Origin: Bacteroidia bacterium
Lineage (GTDB): Bacteria > Bacteroidota > Bacteroidia > Chitinophagales > UBA2359
NCBI GenBank assembly: GCA_030427245.1
Contig: JAUHXA010000013.1
Coordinates: 1 to 64,000, forward strand
Reading direction: 5' to 3'
DNA: 64,000 bases
In this document: one piece after another, positions 1-6,368 of the stretch
How positions within the stretch are numbered: position 1 is the first letter of the stretch
Layout: each line of letters opens with the position of its first letter
Position numbers and translations under genes: made by a program
Notes under the pieces: model-generated
Database searches by the model: none
What the model saw: the letters and a program-made list of their open reading frames with translations, nothing else
What the model was told of the DNA's origin: nothing

Positions 1-214
1 ATATGATTGATTTTATGCCTATTGCAAAAATGGATTATTATTTTCAAAATGTGTGTAGTGGGAAACTAAAAAAATTAAGTCATTAATAATCAATACTTTG
101 CAAAAAAAAGTGTCAAACTCAAGAAAAGGTATTAGCGAATGAATGGGTAAAATATAGGAATACGAACTTTTGAATTAGAACGACTATACAAAAGGGAATG
201 GCTTTATCGGATAG
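1..214. other. Left-edge intergenic stretch
   Basis: AT-rich sequence without a convincing reading frame. It lies downstream of the minus-strand TIR gene. I see no clear hairpin terminator or repeat in it. Confidence 0.5.
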
Positions 215-775
215 TTAAACTGATATGAATAAACAAAATGCCAAAAAAAGTAAAATGATAATACCCAAAGGAGTCATATCAATCACTTCCATTTGATGCC
301 AATCTTCTATTTGTTCTCCGCTTTTCTTTAGTTCTATGTTATTTTGTAATGTTTGGACAATGCTGTTGTAAGCTTTGGACGGGGTATTCCATTCTACGAT
401 AGGTGTTCCATTTTTGGGAAGGGCATATAATTCTTTGAGTTTCGTAAGTTTCCAAGCACAGTGTTCTAATATGATGGGCATAACGAAAGCAGATTTATTT
501 TCATGTTTTGCCAAAGCTTTTGCCATTTCTTTATCGTGGAAGTAATCGGAGGCAAGGGAATTGGCACTTACCAATAATAGGATAAAATCTGCTTTCTCTA
601 AATTGTCGTTAATAATTTTCTCCCATGCCATTCCTGGCATAATTTCGCCATCATACCATATTTGTATATCTTTCTTACGATTGAGAGGTTTGAGGTGTTT
701 TTTGAGTTTATTTAAATACTTCTCATCTTGACGAGTATAAGCAATGAATATTTTGGTGGAATTTTGTGCTATCAT
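215..775 (-). CDS. TIR-domain protein with C-terminal membrane anchor
   Basis: 186 residues. Residues 8-125 have the TIR pattern: the opening strand KIFIAYTRQDE, the IWYDGEIMPG segment, and DFILLLVSANSLASDYF followed by Glu83 in HDKEM, which sits where TIR NADases carry the catalytic Glu. The last about 19 residues (TPLGIIILLFLAFCLF) form one hydrophobic membrane segment ending at the stop, so the TIR domain would be cytoplasmic and tail-anchored. TIR domains of bacteria are known to cleave NAD+ or signal in anti-phage defence; that this one does is inference. It is the last gene of a minus-strand run of toxin-antitoxin-like genes and has no obvious sensor partner in the window, although one could lie beyond the left edge. 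Confidence 0.85.
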   Translation of the reverse strand: MIAQNSTKIFIAYTRQDEKYLNKLKKHLKPLNRKKDIQIWYDGEIMPGMAWEKIINDNLEKADFILLLVSANSLASDYFHDKEMAKALAKHENKSAFVMPIILEHCAWKLTKLKELYALPKNGTPIVEWNTPSKAYNSIVQTLQNNIELKKSGEQIEDWHQMEVIDMTPLGIIILLFLAFCLFISV

Positions 776-822
776 AACAGTATAAATATAATGATTGATT
801 TGCTGCTAAAAAAGTTAATTCT

Positions 823-1035
823 CTACAAGTTATCTACTTGTTTTACATATTCCAAACACGCTAAAATATTTTCCTCCTCCAATTCAGCATGGTCTTCCAA
901 AATTTCCTCTTTGCTCATTTCCGAACCCAACATATCCAATATCATCTCAACAGGAAATCTCATGCCTCTGATACAAGCTTTTCCGTGGCAAATATTGGAA
1001 TAGAAGGAAATACGGTTTAGGAGCTGGGTTTTCAT
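823..1035 (-). CDS. DUF433 family antitoxin-like protein, copy 1
   Basis: 70 residues with the DUF433 signature: NICHGKACIRGMRFPVEMILD, then EEILEDHAELEEENILACLEY. DUF433 proteins are small helix-turn-helix-like antitoxins usually paired with a DUF5615 PIN-like toxin; no such toxin is adjacent. Instead a conserved 81-residue gene lies 63 bp upstream. This is the most complete of four copies in the first 5.7 kb; copy 3 (3464-3673) is nearly identical over most of its length but has a different C-terminal end. Here the C-terminus is VKQVDNL, which I take as native. Confidence 0.8.
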   Translation of the reverse strand: MKTQLLNRISFYSNICHGKACIRGMRFPVEMILDMLGSEMSKEEILEDHAELEEENILACLEYVKQVDNL

Positions 1036-1098
1036 AAGAATGGATTGTTTTGATTGATGCTACCTCTGATTTTCTTTCGATGTACAAAACCGACTACT

Positions 1099-1344
1099 TC
1101 ACTTAGAAATACCCGCCTTTTTAGGATTGGGATTGTTTGCCGCCACCAAATTGGATTGCAAATCTGACAAAGGAGAAAGTAATTGGAAAAAGTCGATGCT
1201 TTGTGTATTCCCTTTTAGGAAAGTAGATTGTAACTCCAACAAAGCTATCAACAATTGAGCATACAGTTCATTTCTCTTTGAGTAGTATTGCTCCAATTCA
1301 AAATCGGGTGCGTCATTGAAGGTAGTAGAGCTGTTTGATTTCAA
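1099..1344 (-). CDS. Hypothetical 81-aa protein of the DUF433 cassette
   Basis: 81 residues, not recognised. The N-terminal half looks helical (YYSKRNELYAQLLIALLELQ) and the C-terminal half (SIDFFQLLSPLSDLQSNL, then NNPNPKKAGISK) is the part that recurs three more times in the window (near 2290-2390, 3730-3826 and 5550-5650), each time upstream of a DUF433 copy. It is transcribed in the same direction as DUF433 with a 63-bp spacer that is itself conserved between copies, so the pair behaves as one cassette. A role as toxin or partner of the DUF433 protein is only inferred from that linkage. Confidence 0.55.
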   Translation of the reverse strand: MKSNSSTTFNDAPDFELEQYYSKRNELYAQLLIALLELQSTFLKGNTQSIDFFQLLSPLSDLQSNLVAANNPNPKKAGISK

Positions 1345-1352
1345 AAAATAGT

Positions 1353-1764
1353 CTATCTCCTTCTTTTCATAAAAACTACTCCATCACCATATATTCCACC
1401 CTCCATTGCAGTCAAAGTATGTTCAACATCATGTGACACCCCCAACTTACTCGTCCAATTTCCATTTTCCAACTGCCTCGCTACATGTGTACAGTGAATT
1501 TTGTCTGTTGAAAAAAGAACAATCTTTTGATAGCCAGGTTGATACTCTCCATTCAAAAGTAGTGAGTTTACCATCTCGGGCTATTCCCTCTATCCAAAAG
1601 GCATCTTCCTCCCAATCCCACCATCTTTCGGTATCATGAACACTCCAAGCCATACAATTGTACGTATCATCTTCTTCACTCGTAATCAAAAAAGGAGAGG
1701 TGAAAGAGTTTGGGAAATGTGGTGAGGTCAAAGTAGTTATCTGTTTTTTCCCCATTCTATCCAA
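1353..1764 (-). pseudogene. DUF7689-like protein, frameshifted
   Basis: Two overlapping frames together give one protein. The frame starting at 1764 encodes DTYNCMAWSVHDTERWW and runs to about 1575; the frame that resumes at 1574 encodes GYQKIVLFSTDKIHCTHVAR and WTSKLGVSHDVEHTL to the stop at 1353. This order (NCxAWxxxDTxRWW, then GYxKVxLYxxxxxTHxARQL, GxWxSKLGxxxDIxH) is that of a widespread family I recognise as DUF7689-like. The stretch between the halves is shorter than I expect, so a small deletion with frameshift near 1560-1575 is likely. An invariant Cys in NC-A-W and His in TH-A-R suggest a papain/NlpC-like fold, but that is inference. The gene start overlaps the upstream gene. Confidence 0.6.
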
Positions 1765-2111
1765 TCGTTTGCCATGAGTTTGATATTGCCTTTGCTTTTT
1801 GCCTTTACGGGATTCTCATTTGTAAGTTGCTTCAAAGCATAGAACCAGTGCTTAGGATTTCGTTCCAATTCTTTGATGATAAATGGGATGATAGGCGTTC
1901 CCATTTGAATAATCCTTTGATAGCTTTCAGTGGCTACTATGTCTTTTGTAAAAGAAAAAAATCGACTTTCTTCTCTCCACTTTTCTGCTAACAATTGAAA
2001 CTTGAGTTCCATTAACAGAGTATCATCTATCTTTGTCTCAACAGGTATGCTTATAAGAAGTTGGTTCTTCTTTTTGGTTACTTGCATGTATTTTTGAGTC
2101 TCAATGTTCAT
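1737..2111 (-). CDS. Conserved partner of the DUF7689-like protein
   Basis: 124 residues. The diagnostic part is YQRIIQMGTPIIPFIIKELE, then PKHWFYALKQLTNENPV and the terminal DWIEWGKNR. This HEAT-repeat-like helical pattern (MGxxxxPxIxxELxxxPxHWFxAL) is found beside DUF7689-like genes in many bacteria. The 28-bp overlap with the downstream gene supports translational coupling and a two-gene module, perhaps toxin-antitoxin; function is not established. The 5' flank (2112-2149) is almost identical to the flank at 6207-6246, indicating that a promoter segment was duplicated. Confidence 0.6.
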   Translation of the reverse strand: MNIETQKYMQVTKKKNQLLISIPVETKIDDTLLMELKFQLLAEKWREESRFFSFTKDIVATESYQRIIQMGTPIIPFIIKELERNPKHWFYALKQLTNENPVKAKSKGNIKLMANDWIEWGKNR

Positions 2112-2238
2112 ATCTTAGAAACAATTGTAGGTCTATTTGGTTTTCTAACTCAACAGGAAATCTCATACCTCTAATACAAGCTTTTCCGTGGCAGATATTG
2201 GAGTGGGAGAAAATGCGGTTTAGAAGGTAGGTTTTCAT
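2101..2238 (-). pseudogene. DUF433 copy 2, truncated chimeric frame
   Basis: The first 30 or so codons match DUF433 copies 1 and 3 (MKTYLLNRI, NICHGKACIRGMRFPVE), then the sequence switches abruptly at about 2147 to the upstream region of the 1737-2111 gene. The frame stays open through the junction and gives a 45-residue chimera whose stop overlaps the start codon of the next gene. The second half of the DUF433 fold is missing, so it is probably a remnant, though it could act as a leader peptide. Confidence 0.6.
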
Positions 2239-2390
2239 AAGAACAGATTGTTTTGATTGATGCTATCTCTGATTTTCTTTCGGTGTACGAAACCGATTAC
2301 TTCGCTTAGAAATATCCGCCTTTTTAGGATTGGGATTGTTTGCCGCCACCAAGTTGGATTGCAAATCCGACAAAGGAGAAAGTAATTGGA
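2239..2390 (-). pseudogene. Fragment of the 81-aa cassette gene, copy 2
   Basis: This stretch repeats the spacer and 3' half of the 81-residue gene of copy 1 (LSPLSDLQSNLVAANNPNPKKA in another copy of the same frame). The upstream half is replaced at about 2390 by the REP repeat of the RAYT element. No start codon remains. Confidence 0.6.
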
Positions 2391-2616
2391 ACGAAAACTT
2401 TGCCAACAATTTCCAATTTTGGCAACAGTTGGAGTGGGGACTTGGAGTATTGTTTGAAGATTTGGCTCATTCACCGTTCAACTGTTGGCAAGGTCTGCAA
2501 CCGTTGCCAAAGTTTCACTGATTTGAACGAAACTTTGCCAACAATTTCCAATTTTGGCAACAGTTGAAGTGGTGGATTTGGAACGTTGTTTGAAGATTCG
2601 ACTCATTCACCGTGAA
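2391..2616. repeat. REP-like palindromic repeats, left flank of the RAYT gene
   Basis: A full unit (2391-2518) and a partial second unit (2527-2613). The full unit contains two hairpins: TTGCCAA at 2400-2406 pairs with TTGGCAA at 2419-2425, and TTGGCAA at 2485-2491 pairs with TTGCCAA at 2504-2510. The same unit occurs once on the other side of the transposase gene (3339-3467). Paired inverted REP hairpins on both sides of a RAYT gene are the standard arrangement of a REPtron. Confidence 0.8.
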
Positions 2617-2623
2617 ACACTCG

Positions 2624-3307
2624 TTATTTCTCAATGCACCAATCATCCATTCCATCTAAATCTCGTAAGGAATCGTGTAGTTCAATAAACTGCTCCTTAC
2701 CTCCAAACCAATCAAATACCTCTTTTCGCATCAATCTGGTTTTACCTTTCGACAAAAAAGAGGGGTAAGAAGAATGAGGATAGTCTCGAAAATCATCGAC
2801 AAAACCATGTTTCTGTGGATTTCTATGGATGTAATAAACGGCATTGGCGAAATAAGATTCTGTAGTAATTTTTACCCTTTCAAAAGGCTTTTCAAATAAA
2901 CCACTTGTCCTTTGTTTGTAGTCGGATTTGGAATCTGCATTGATACCTTGAGCATAGCCATTGCACAGGTGAGCAATTTGATAGCTTGGGCTAAGGTATT
3001 TGAAGGTAGTGTATTTTCCTTTAATTTTGGTTTTGTGAGTGTTGAGACTTGTATCAACGATTTTTTGGTATTTCTCAAAATATTCCTCTTGTTCTTCTTT
3101 CGTTTTGATGCGAACCAACAAATGAAAGTGGTTTTTCAAGAGACAATAGGCGTAGGTGTCCATGACAGGGGGAATGTGGTAAGCATATTTTCTGAGGAAA
3201 AAGGAGTAGTTTTTTTCTTTTTTGAAGATGTTTTCACCGTTGATGCCTCGATTGTAGATGTGGTAGAAATAACCTTCTTCCAATTTAGGATAGTAGTAGG
3301 AACTCAC
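2624..3307 (-). CDS. REP-associated tyrosine transposase (RAYT), Y1_Tnp family
   Basis: 227 residues from a GTG start at 3307; a longer frame from ATG 3406 would translate the REP repeat and is unlikely. The IS200-like HUH fold is visible: YFYHIYNRG near the N-terminus, the metal-binding HFH at residues 60-62 in LLKNHFHLLVRI, and the nucleophile Tyr in YYIHRNPQKHGF near residue 159. Such enzymes nick and join single-stranded REP hairpins. The gene is flanked by REP units at 2391-2613 and 3339-3467 and sits between two broken DUF433 cassettes, so the element appears to have landed in, or rearranged, the cassette array. Catalytic residues look intact. Confidence 0.9.
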   Translation of the reverse strand: MSSYYYPKLEEGYFYHIYNRGINGENIFKKEKNYSFFLRKYAYHIPPVMDTYAYCLLKNHFHLLVRIKTKEEQEEYFEKYQKIVDTSLNTHKTKIKGKYTTFKYLSPSYQIAHLCNGYAQGINADSKSDYKQRTSGLFEKPFERVKITTESYFANAVYYIHRNPQKHGFVDDFRDYPHSSYPSFLSKGKTRLMRKEVFDWFGGKEQFIELHDSLRDLDGMDDWCIEK

Positions 3308-3338
3308 AATGGTTTGTTTTGAATGAGTTACAAATATA

Positions 3339-3467
3339 ACGAAAACTTTGCCAACAATTTCCAATTTTGGCAACAGTTGGAGTGGGGAATTTGGTATGCT
3401 GTTCAAAGATTCGACTCATTCACCGTTCAACTGTTGGCAAGGTCTGCAACCGTTGCCAAAGTTTCAC
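3339..3467. repeat. REP-like palindromic repeat, right flank of the RAYT gene
   Basis: One full unit nearly identical to 2391-2518, with both TTGCCAA/TTGGCAA hairpins. It runs directly into the 3' end of DUF433 copy 3, whose stop codon (3464) lies in the repeat-derived sequence. Confidence 0.8.
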
Positions 3468-3673
3468 TTTATTTCGGAATTTTCATATTCCAAACACGCC
3501 AAAATATCTTCTTCCTCCAATTCTGGGTGGTCTTCTAATATTTCTTCCATCGTCATTTCTGAACCCAACATATCCAATATCACCTCAACAGGAAACCTCA
3601 TACCTCTGATACAAGCTTTTCCGTGGCAAATATTGGGGTAGGAAGAAATACAGTTTAAGAGGTAGGTTTTCAT
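3464..3673 (-). CDS. DUF433 family antitoxin-like protein, copy 3
   Basis: 69 residues, close to copy 1: NICHGKACIRGMRFPVEVILD and EEILEDHPELEEEDILACLEY. The C-terminal tail (ENSEIK) differs from copy 1 (VKQVDNL) because the end of the gene is formed at the junction with the REP repeat. The core fold is complete, so it may still be functional. It is followed upstream by the usual 81-residue gene fragment rather than by a complete partner. Confidence 0.75.
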   Translation of the reverse strand: MKTYLLNCISSYPNICHGKACIRGMRFPVEVILDMLGSEMTMEEILEDHPELEEEDILACLEYENSEIK

Positions 3674-3831
3674 AAGAATAGATGGTTTTGATTGATGCTA
3701 CATCTGATTTTCTTTCGGTGTACGAACCCGACTACTTCGCTTAGAAATACCCGCCTTTTTAGGATTGGGATTGTTTGCCGCCACCAAATTGGATTGCAAA
3801 TCGGATAGGGGGGAAAGTCATTGGAAGAAAT
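3674..3831 (-). pseudogene. Fragment of the 81-aa cassette gene, copy 3
   Basis: Repeats the spacer and the 3' portion of the 81-residue gene, ending at about 3826 where the vapC stop region begins. The boundary falls at the same sequence (GAAAGT-ATTGGAA) as in copies 2 and 4. Confidence 0.6.
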
Positions 3832-4275
3832 TTAACGTTCCACAAGAATCAAGTCCAAAAAGGTTTTATCCAAATGCTCAAAATCTTTATCTGTTGTGAG
3901 GAAAGTTGCTTCAATAACGGAGGCTGTCGCTGCAATCCAAATATCGTTCTTGCCCATGTTTTGGGAGGAAGAAGTGGAAGGTAAAGCATCTAATTTTCCT
4001 TGACTAAAAGCATCAATTTCAGCGTATTTGTCTATAATCTCCTCTGCATCAATGTTGATAATCAGAAACAAGTCCAAGAATGTTTCCAATTCCTGCATTC
4101 TTTTAAGACCCCATTTGTTTTTCAATGCCAATGCTTTCAATTCTCCTTTACTCACTACAGAGATAAATGCAAAGTTGGAACTGTCCAAAATTTGGTAAGT
4201 AGCTTCTATTTCCTTCGCCAGTTCCTCCTCTCTAAGATAAAACAGCAAAATATTGGTATCCAATAAATATCTCAT
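3832..4275 (-). CDS. VapC-like PIN-domain toxin
   Basis: 147 residues with a PIN ribonuclease fold. Acidic metal-binding residues are visible: Asp6 in YLLDTNILL, Glu45 in SKGELKAL, Asp111 in KNDIWIAATA and Asp129 in LTTDKDF. VapC toxins cleave tRNA or rRNA and are held by the antitoxin encoded just upstream. The start codon overlaps the antitoxin stop by four bases (4272-4275), the usual coupling of vapBC. Confidence 0.88.
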   Translation of the reverse strand: MRYLLDTNILLFYLREEELAKEIEATYQILDSSNFAFISVVSKGELKALALKNKWGLKRMQELETFLDLFLIINIDAEEIIDKYAEIDAFSQGKLDALPSTSSSQNMGKNDIWIAATASVIEATFLTTDKDFEHLDKTFLDLILVER

Positions 4276-4547
4276 AACATTGCCAGTAGTTCGTCCGTAG
4301 ATTGTGGAACATCAAAGGATTGGGTAATTTGTTGAAGTTTCCTCTTATCTATTCCATTGTAGTTTTTTTGCTTTATCAAGGCATTTACATCTGTCTTTTT
4401 CCGAATAGGACGAACATATTTTTGGATAAACGCAATGTCATCAGATACTTGGTTCAACAGACCTTCTATTTGCATCAATATCTTTTCATCTGACAAACTT
4501 GCTATTTGCTTGATGATTCTTTTCTTTCTGATTGTTGCAATGTCCAT
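4272..4547 (-). CDS. VapB-like antitoxin
   Basis: 91 residues, directly upstream of and overlapping the PIN toxin gene. The N-terminus (MDIATIRKKRIIKQIASLSD, then EKILMQIEGLL) is predicted helical, and the C-terminal tail would wrap the toxin. The N-terminal 32 residues and the 5' flank are duplicated at 5980-6222. Assignment as antitoxin rests on position, size and overlap rather than a recognised DNA-binding motif. Confidence 0.75.
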   Translation of the reverse strand: MDIATIRKKRIIKQIASLSDEKILMQIEGLLNQVSDDIAFIQKYVRPIRKKTDVNALIKQKNYNGIDKRKLQQITQSFDVPQSTDELLAML

Positions 4548-4648
4548 ATATGAATTGAAATTTTGATTTTATACTGCTATTCTATTTTGTGAAACAATCA
4601 GACAGCTATTTGGTTTTGAGTGAAAAATACCCATTTTCACCATTCATT

Positions 4649-4870
4649 CTAAACCTCATCCAAAAATTCTTTTAAAGTAGTTCCCTTTTTTTTACCTTTC
4701 TGAATTTGTCGAACCTCTCGAAAGGCTTCTTTCAGTTCTTGTTTGAAATTCAACAAATTTTTCATTCTTTCAAACTCTTCTACAAATTGCTCCCAATCTT
4801 GTGCAGCAAGTTGAACGTAGGCTTTTTTGCCTTGTTTACCCGATAGGTATTTTGCGGAGGGAATTGTCAT
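4649..4870 (-). CDS. Small antitoxin-like protein
   Basis: 73 residues from the ATG at 4870 (a longer frame to 5026 would overlap the promoter of the divergent gene). It has IPSAKYLSGKQGKKAYVQL, a charged helical middle (WEQFVEEFERMKNLL) and a basic tail ending TLKEFLDEV. Size, charge and the Lys-rich tail resemble RelB/Phd-type antitoxins, but no matching toxin lies next to it. It is divergent from the DUF433 gene at 5016. Confidence 0.5.
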   Translation of the reverse strand: MTIPSAKYLSGKQGKKAYVQLAAQDWEQFVEEFERMKNLLNFKQELKEAFREVRQIQKGKKKGTTLKEFLDEV

Positions 4871-5015
4871 GTTGAAATGTTTATTAAGGTGATTGTTTCT
4901 TTTTAAAGTGAAACCAAAAAGAAATCCGCATTGTTCTGCAATAAAACAACATTCTTTATCTTTAAAATCAAATAAAAAGCGTGAATATTGCGTAGAGAAA
5001 TCAATAAACAACACC

Positions 5016-5345
5016 ATGGCTACCAAAACCCTTTACCAACACATTGAAGTCACCCAAGGAATTGCAGGGGGAAAACCTCGTATCAAAGGGCATCGAATCA
5101 CTGTTCAAAACATTGTCGTTTGGCATGAATATCTTGGTCAGAGTATAGATGAAATTGCACATTCGTATGATTTATCGCTTGCCTCGATTTACGCTGCTCT
5201 TTCCTATTACCACGACCACCGCCAAGCCATTGACGATAGTATTAAAGAAGGTGAGGCTTTTGCACAAAAACTCAAACAACAAACCACTTCTAAACTCCAA
5301 CAGAAATTAATTCGATTGGGAGTATTGTTAAAGGCTTACTGTTGA
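5016..5345 (+). CDS. DUF433 family protein, plus-strand type
   Basis: 109 residues from the ATG at 5016. It has the DUF433 core: GIAGGKPRIKGHRITVQNIVV, YLGQSIDEIAHSYDLSLASIYAAL, then a coiled tail. It belongs to a different subgroup from the minus-strand copies (about 30 residues longer, little identity). DUF433 genes are normally followed by a DUF5615 PIN-like toxin; here none follows, and the last residues (RLGVLLKAYC) may be out of frame. Its 5' flank (about 4910-4985) is duplicated before the 5770 gene. Confidence 0.75.
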   Translation: MATKTLYQHIEVTQGIAGGKPRIKGHRITVQNIVVWHEYLGQSIDEIAHSYDLSLASIYAALSYYHDHRQAIDDSIKEGEAFAQKLKQQTTSKLQQKLIRLGVLLKAYC

Positions 5346-5399
5346 TTTACAATATTCTGGATGCATTAATAATGTGGAGTTTATTTAAGCCCTTCCCGA

Positions 5400-5491
5400 A
5401 CCCAACTTATGCTATATCACCTCAACAAAAACTTCATACCTCTAATACAGTCTTTACCGTGGCAGATATTGGGGTAGGTTTCCATAAGAAT
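5400..5491 (-). pseudogene. DUF433 copy 4, decayed fragment
   Basis: Short match to DUF433 copies 1-3 (the NICHGK and CIRGM region) with internal deletions and an early stop. It precedes another copy of the 81-residue gene fragment. Confidence 0.5.
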
Positions 5492-5650
5492 GGATTGTTT
5501 TGATTGATGCTACCTCTGATTTTCTTTCGGTGTACGAAACCGACTATTTTTCTTAGAAATACTCGCCTTTTTAGGATTGGGATTGTTTGTAGTCACCAAA
5601 TTGGATTGCAAATCCGACAAAGGAGAAAGTAATTGGAAGAAGTCGATGCT
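5492..5650 (-). pseudogene. Fragment of the 81-aa cassette gene, copy 4
   Basis: Repeats the cassette spacer and 3' half of the 81-residue gene (SIDFFQLLSPLSDLQSNL, NNPNPKKASISK), including a KSR extension past the normal stop. It joins at about 5650 to a copy of the promoter flank of the 5016 gene. Confidence 0.55.
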
Positions 5651-5713
5651 TAAATGGGCGTTTAAAAGCTTAATAAAGTTTGAAAGTGAAACCAAAAAGG
5701 AATCCGTATTGTT

Positions 5714-5743
5714 TTTGAAGTGAAATAAGAATTCTTATCTTTC
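5714..5743 (+). promoter_or_regulatory. Bacteroidota-type promoter of the ParD-like gene
   Basis: TTTG at 5714-5717 and TATCTTTC at 5736-5743, spaced by 18 bases, match the Bacteroidota consensus (TTTG and TAnnTTTG) with one mismatch. The surrounding 5680-5745 sequence is a copy of the flank of the 5016 gene, so the promoter was probably duplicated with it. Confidence 0.45.
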
Positions 5744-5769
5744 GATTCTACATAAAATAAAACAGGCAA

Positions 5770-5955
5770 ATGACACTTACAAAGGATAAATTGATGCAAG
5801 TAGCCGATTCACTTCCCTCTGAATTTTCCATTGATGACTTATTGGAGAAACTAATTGTTGTTCAGAAAATTGAAGAAGGATTGAAACAATCTGCTAACAA
5901 TCAAGTATTGAGTACAGAAGATGCCAAAAAAAGGATGAAGAAATGGTTAAAGTGA
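5770..5955 (+). CDS. ParD/RelB-like antitoxin, orphan
   Basis: 61 residues: MTLTKDKLMQVADSLPSEFS, an acidic-basic helical middle (DDLLEKLIVVQKIEEGLKQ) and STEDAKKRMKKWLK. This pattern is that of small antitoxins paired with ParE/RelE toxins in Bacteroidota. The expected toxin start overlaps its end: at 5943 a frame begins MVKVNWTF, typical of ParE N-termini, but the match is lost after about eight codons. The toxin gene therefore looks deleted, leaving an orphan antitoxin. Confidence 0.65.
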   Translation: MTLTKDKLMQVADSLPSEFSIDDLLEKLIVVQKIEEGLKQSANNQVLSTEDAKKRMKKWLK

Positions 5956-5975
5956 ATTGGACTTTTAAGGATTCC
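5943..5975 (+). pseudogene. Truncated ParE-like toxin start
   Basis: The ATG overlaps the end of the antitoxin gene and encodes MVKVNWTF, as in many ParE/RelE toxins, after which the sequence is replaced by the 3' end of the second VapB-like gene. Only a stub remains. Confidence 0.4.
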
Positions 5976-5979
5976 AAAA

Positions 5980-6222
5980 TTATTCTTTCCCTACTGAGCC
6001 CAGTATTTGTTCTTCATGTCTATTGGTTCGACTCATACCTTGTAGTAATTCGTCCAAACTGGGTTCCGCTTTCGATGCTACATTCAACAAATTCTCTATT
6101 TGCATCAATATCTTTTCATCTGACAAACTTGCTATTTGTTTGATGACCCTTTTCTTTCTGATTGTTACAATGTCCATATATGAATTGAAATTTTGGGTAT
6201 ATACTGCTTTTCTTAGAAACAA
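5980..6222 (-). CDS. VapB-like antitoxin, second copy (orphan)
   Basis: From the inner ATG near 6177 the protein begins MDIVTIRKKRVIKQIASLSD, nearly identical to the VapB-like antitoxin at 4272-4547 for about 32 residues, then diverges (ASKAEPSLDELLQGMSRTNR). The first Met at 6222 would add 15 residues encoded by what is promoter sequence in the other copy. No PIN toxin follows, so either it is an orphan that could bind the VapC at 3832 or it is a remnant. Confidence 0.55.
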   Translation of the reverse strand: MFLRKAVYTQNFNSYMDIVTIRKKRVIKQIASLSDEKILMQIENLLNVASKAEPSLDELLQGMSRTNRHEEQILGSVGKE

Positions 6223-6302
6223 CTGTAGGACTGTTTGGTTTTCTAATCGTCAGACCTGATGTTTTTTATCATTCCTCATCAAAGAAAAGCAGTAAGAAAA
6301 AA

Positions 6303-6332
6303 TGGCACAATCACATTCCTGTAATTGTGCCA
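6303..6332 (-). terminator. Intrinsic terminator after the 1028-aa adhesin
   Basis: TGGCACAAT (6303-6311) pairs with ATTGTGCCA (6324-6332); on the minus strand the hairpin is followed by a T-rich run. It lies 37 bp past the adhesin stop. Confidence 0.7.
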
Positions 6333-6368
6333 CATAAAAACAAATAACTATTTTAATTTAGTCATTAA

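Noticed and set aside
2235-2474. Minus-strand frame reading through the REP hairpins
   Set aside because: It combines repeat DNA and the cassette spacer in a frame not used by any copy.
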